Shown here one piece after another: positions 62,657 to 64,000 of a stretch of 64,000 nucleotides of DNA (within the stretch, counting starts at the first letter, position 1; every line of letters starts with the position of its first letter). The notes beneath the pieces were generated by a model. It saw only the letters and a program-made list of their open reading frames with translations, searched no databases and had not been told where the DNA came from. Origin of the DNA: CAVOKN01 sp963696505 (GTDB lineage: Bacteria; Pseudomonadota; Gammaproteobacteria; Burkholderiales; Rhodocyclaceae); assembly GCA_963696505.1 (NCBI GenBank), contig CAVOKN010000030.1, positions 62,001 to 126,000 of the forward strand, in the 5' to 3' direction. The position numbers and the translations under genes were made by a program.

Positions 62657-63673
62657 CTAGGTCGCTGCAACGGCCTTCAGGCGCGCCATCTGCGCCGCAA
62701 CCATTCTCTTGACCATCTCGTCGAAGCTGACGGTTGGTTCCCAGCCCAATTTCCGGCGCGCTTTCGAAGGGTCCGCCAGCGTCTGTCCGGATTCCAGCGG
62801 ACGGACCAGAGCCGGGTCGCTCACCACGCTGTCGCGCCAGTCCCGGTCCACGCAGCGATAAGCGGTCTCGCAAAGCTCCTTGAGCGTGTGCAGTCGCCCG
62901 GTGCCGATCACGAAGTCGTCGGGATGGTCCTGCTGCAGCATCAGCCACATCGCCCGCACAAAGTCGCCGGCATAGCCCCAATCGCGGGCGATATCGAGGT
63001 TGCCCAAGGCCAGCTTTCCGTGCTGGACGATAGGCCTGCCCATCTCATTGAGGTCCGGCGAATCAAGGATGTCGAGAGCAGCGCAGGCAGCCCCGTAAGC
63101 GACCTTCTGGGTGAGGAAATGCAAGGGCCGACGCTCGCTCTCGTGATTGAACAAGACCCCGTTCGCTATGAACAACCCGTAGCTCTCGCGATAAATCCGC
63201 GCCATCTGGTGCGCATAAACCTTCGCCGCCGCATAGGGGTTCACGGGGTTGAAGGGCGTCTGCTCGTCTTGCGGCACCCTCGACGCCTGCCCGAACATTT
63301 CCGACGACGAAGCGTGGTACACCCGGGATGCTGGGCAGTTGTGCCTTACCGCCTCGAACAGACGAATGGCTCCCAAGGCATTGACCAGCAGGGTTTCCGG
63401 CGCCCGCGCCCAGGATTCGCCCGGGCGCGATTGCGAGGCCAGATTATAGATCTCGTCGGGCCGGGAATCCTGAATGGCCGAGGAGATATCCACCCCCTCG
63501 GCCATGTCGCCGAACAGCACGCCTATGCGCTCGGCAAGATGGGTCGCGCTGTTGGGGCGGTACCAGCTGTCGTGCCGAGCCAGACCGAATACCCGATACC
63601 CCTTTTCGAGGAGCCACTCGGCCAGAAACGAACCGTCCTGGCCGGTAATACCTGTTATCAAGGCTGTCTTCAC
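62657..63673 (-). CDS. Second GDP-mannose 4,6-dehydratase family enzyme (Gmd/Rmd-like)
   Basis: 338 residues. ALITGITGQDGSFLAEWLLE, VYHASSSEMFGQASRVPQDE, PYAAAKVYAHQMARIYRESY and GNLDIARDWGYAGDFVRAMW. It is a diverged paralogue of the adjacent Gmd, with Ser-Ser-Ser instead of Ser-Thr-Ser in the active-site loop. It may act on a different substrate (for example GDP-D-rhamnose branch via a reductase-like Rmd) or be a second Gmd; sequence alone does not decide. ATGA overlap with the next-upstream glycosyltransferase. Confidence 0.88.
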   Translation of the reverse strand: MKTALITGITGQDGSFLAEWLLEKGYRVFGLARHDSWYRPNSATHLAERIGVLFGDMAEGVDISSAIQDSRPDEIYNLASQSRPGESWARAPETLLVNALGAIRLFEAVRHNCPASRVYHASSSEMFGQASRVPQDEQTPFNPVNPYAAAKVYAHQMARIYRESYGLFIANGVLFNHESERRPLHFLTQKVAYGAACAALDILDSPDLNEMGRPIVQHGKLALGNLDIARDWGYAGDFVRAMWLMLQQDHPDDFVIGTGRLHTLKELCETAYRCVDRDWRDSVVSDPALVRPLESGQTLADPSKARRKLGWEPTVSFDEMVKRMVAAQMARLKAVAAT

Positions 63674-63999
63674 GCCGCCATCCGCCGTTTAGGAGTAGCC
63701 ACCGCTTCTTCGTATAGCTCTAGGAGCGAAGCCGCACTGCGCTTCCAGTCGAAACGCCCGGCCTGTTCCCGCGCAGCCGCACTCAGCCGTGCCCTCTGCT
63801 CTGCGTTCGAGGACAATCCCAGCATCGCCTGAGTCCATCCTTCCGTATCTTCCGGTGCGAGCAGGATCGCGGCGTCGGCCGCTACTTCCGGGATCGACGT
63901 GGACGACGAGGCGATTGTCGGCGCGCCAAACTGCATTCCCTCCAGTACCGGTAGCCCGAATCCCTCGAACAGCGAAGGATATAGATTGGCGTAGCAATT
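63670..63999 (-). CDS. Glycosyltransferase GT4 family, C-terminal part (5' end outside window)
   Basis: 109 visible residues. YANLYPSLFEGFGLPVLEGM is the GT-B donor-site loop with the two Glu, followed by APTIASSSTSIPEVAADAAI and a terminal helix. The start lies beyond the window end. The ATG of the adjacent gmd-like gene overlaps its stop (ATGA), so the cluster is one operon continuing off-window. Confidence 0.9.
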   Translation of the reverse strand, partial: NCYANLYPSLFEGFGLPVLEGMQFGAPTIASSSTSIPEVAADAAILLAPEDTEGWTQAMLGLSSNAEQRARLSAAAREQAGRFDWKRSAASLLELYEEAVATPKRRMAA

Positions 64000-64000
64000 G

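Noticed and set aside
61541..63832. A 763-residue plus-strand reading frame
   Set aside because: Antisense to gmd and the Gmd-like gene; composition and lack of any motif mark it as a shadow.

Overview
The window is high-GC DNA from a betaproteobacterium, most likely of the Rhodocyclales (inference). The support is gene order: lptD-surA-pdxA-rsmA, amgK-murU, dusB-fis-purH, hemC-hemD-hemX-hemY next to ppc, algZ/algR beside argH, and hemA-prfA-prmC-grxD. No rRNA or tRNA gene was seen. Most of the window is dense core metabolism; the accessory parts are a lower-GC island near 42.7-46.6 kb and a surface-polysaccharide cluster at 54-64 kb.

Layout. 1-2.8 kb: the end of an AbiEii-type toxin gene, exonuclease III, a four-unit 113-bp tandem repeat, a Crp/Fnr regulator and its likely target, a DUF2892 protein. 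2.8-8.4 kb (minus): outer-membrane biogenesis and B6 genes (lptD, surA, pdxA, rsmA), divergent from amgK-murU (peptidoglycan sugar recycling). 10-18.8 kb (plus): pepP, a UbiH-type monooxygenase, dusB-fis, purH, pagP, purD, hemF. 18.9-22.9 kb (minus): hemCDXY. 23-33 kb: a thioredoxin-like protein, ppc, a Phd/PIN toxin-antitoxin pair, an AlgZ/AlgR two-component system, argH, a Ser/Thr kinase fused to a cyclic-nucleotide-binding domain, and a fructosamine kinase. 32.8-36.6 kb (minus): hemA, prfA, prmC, grxD. 36.7-42.7 kb: VapBC, citramalate synthase, a PlpD-type patatin, SseB-like and DsbA-like proteins. 42.7-46.6 kb: an orphan antitoxin whose toxin gene is broken by an ISAs1-family element, then what looks like an integrase-less integron cassette cluster (three attC-like sites; an unknown membrane protein, a GFA protein and BrnTA). 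46.7-53.8 kb: hisG, an ankyrin protein, a TonB-type protein, ornithine-lipid acyltransferases, an Uma2 nuclease and apaH. 54-64 kb (minus): GDP-L-fucose synthesis (two Gmd-type genes, Fcl), glycosyltransferases, a 4-epimerase, a WecA/WbpL-type initiating transferase and a WbpM/CapD-type dehydratase.

How it fits together. Four of the five dedicated enzymes visible for the heme pathway's early and late steps (hemA, hemC, hemD, hemF) lie within 20 kb. prfA sits directly upstream of prmC, whose product methylates the PrfA GGQ motif. The polysaccharide genes form one co-directional block that would build, initiate and polymerise a fucose-containing glycan.

Most unusual observations. (1) Repeats occupy three tightly coupled gene junctions (xth/crp, prfA/prmC, dusB/fis), and in each case the insert is an uninterrupted small reading frame joined to both neighbours by 4-nt NTGA overlaps. 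(2) The attC-like cluster. (3) Five genes, including essential lptD, each carry a net single-base insertion, which points to sequence error more than to gene decay.
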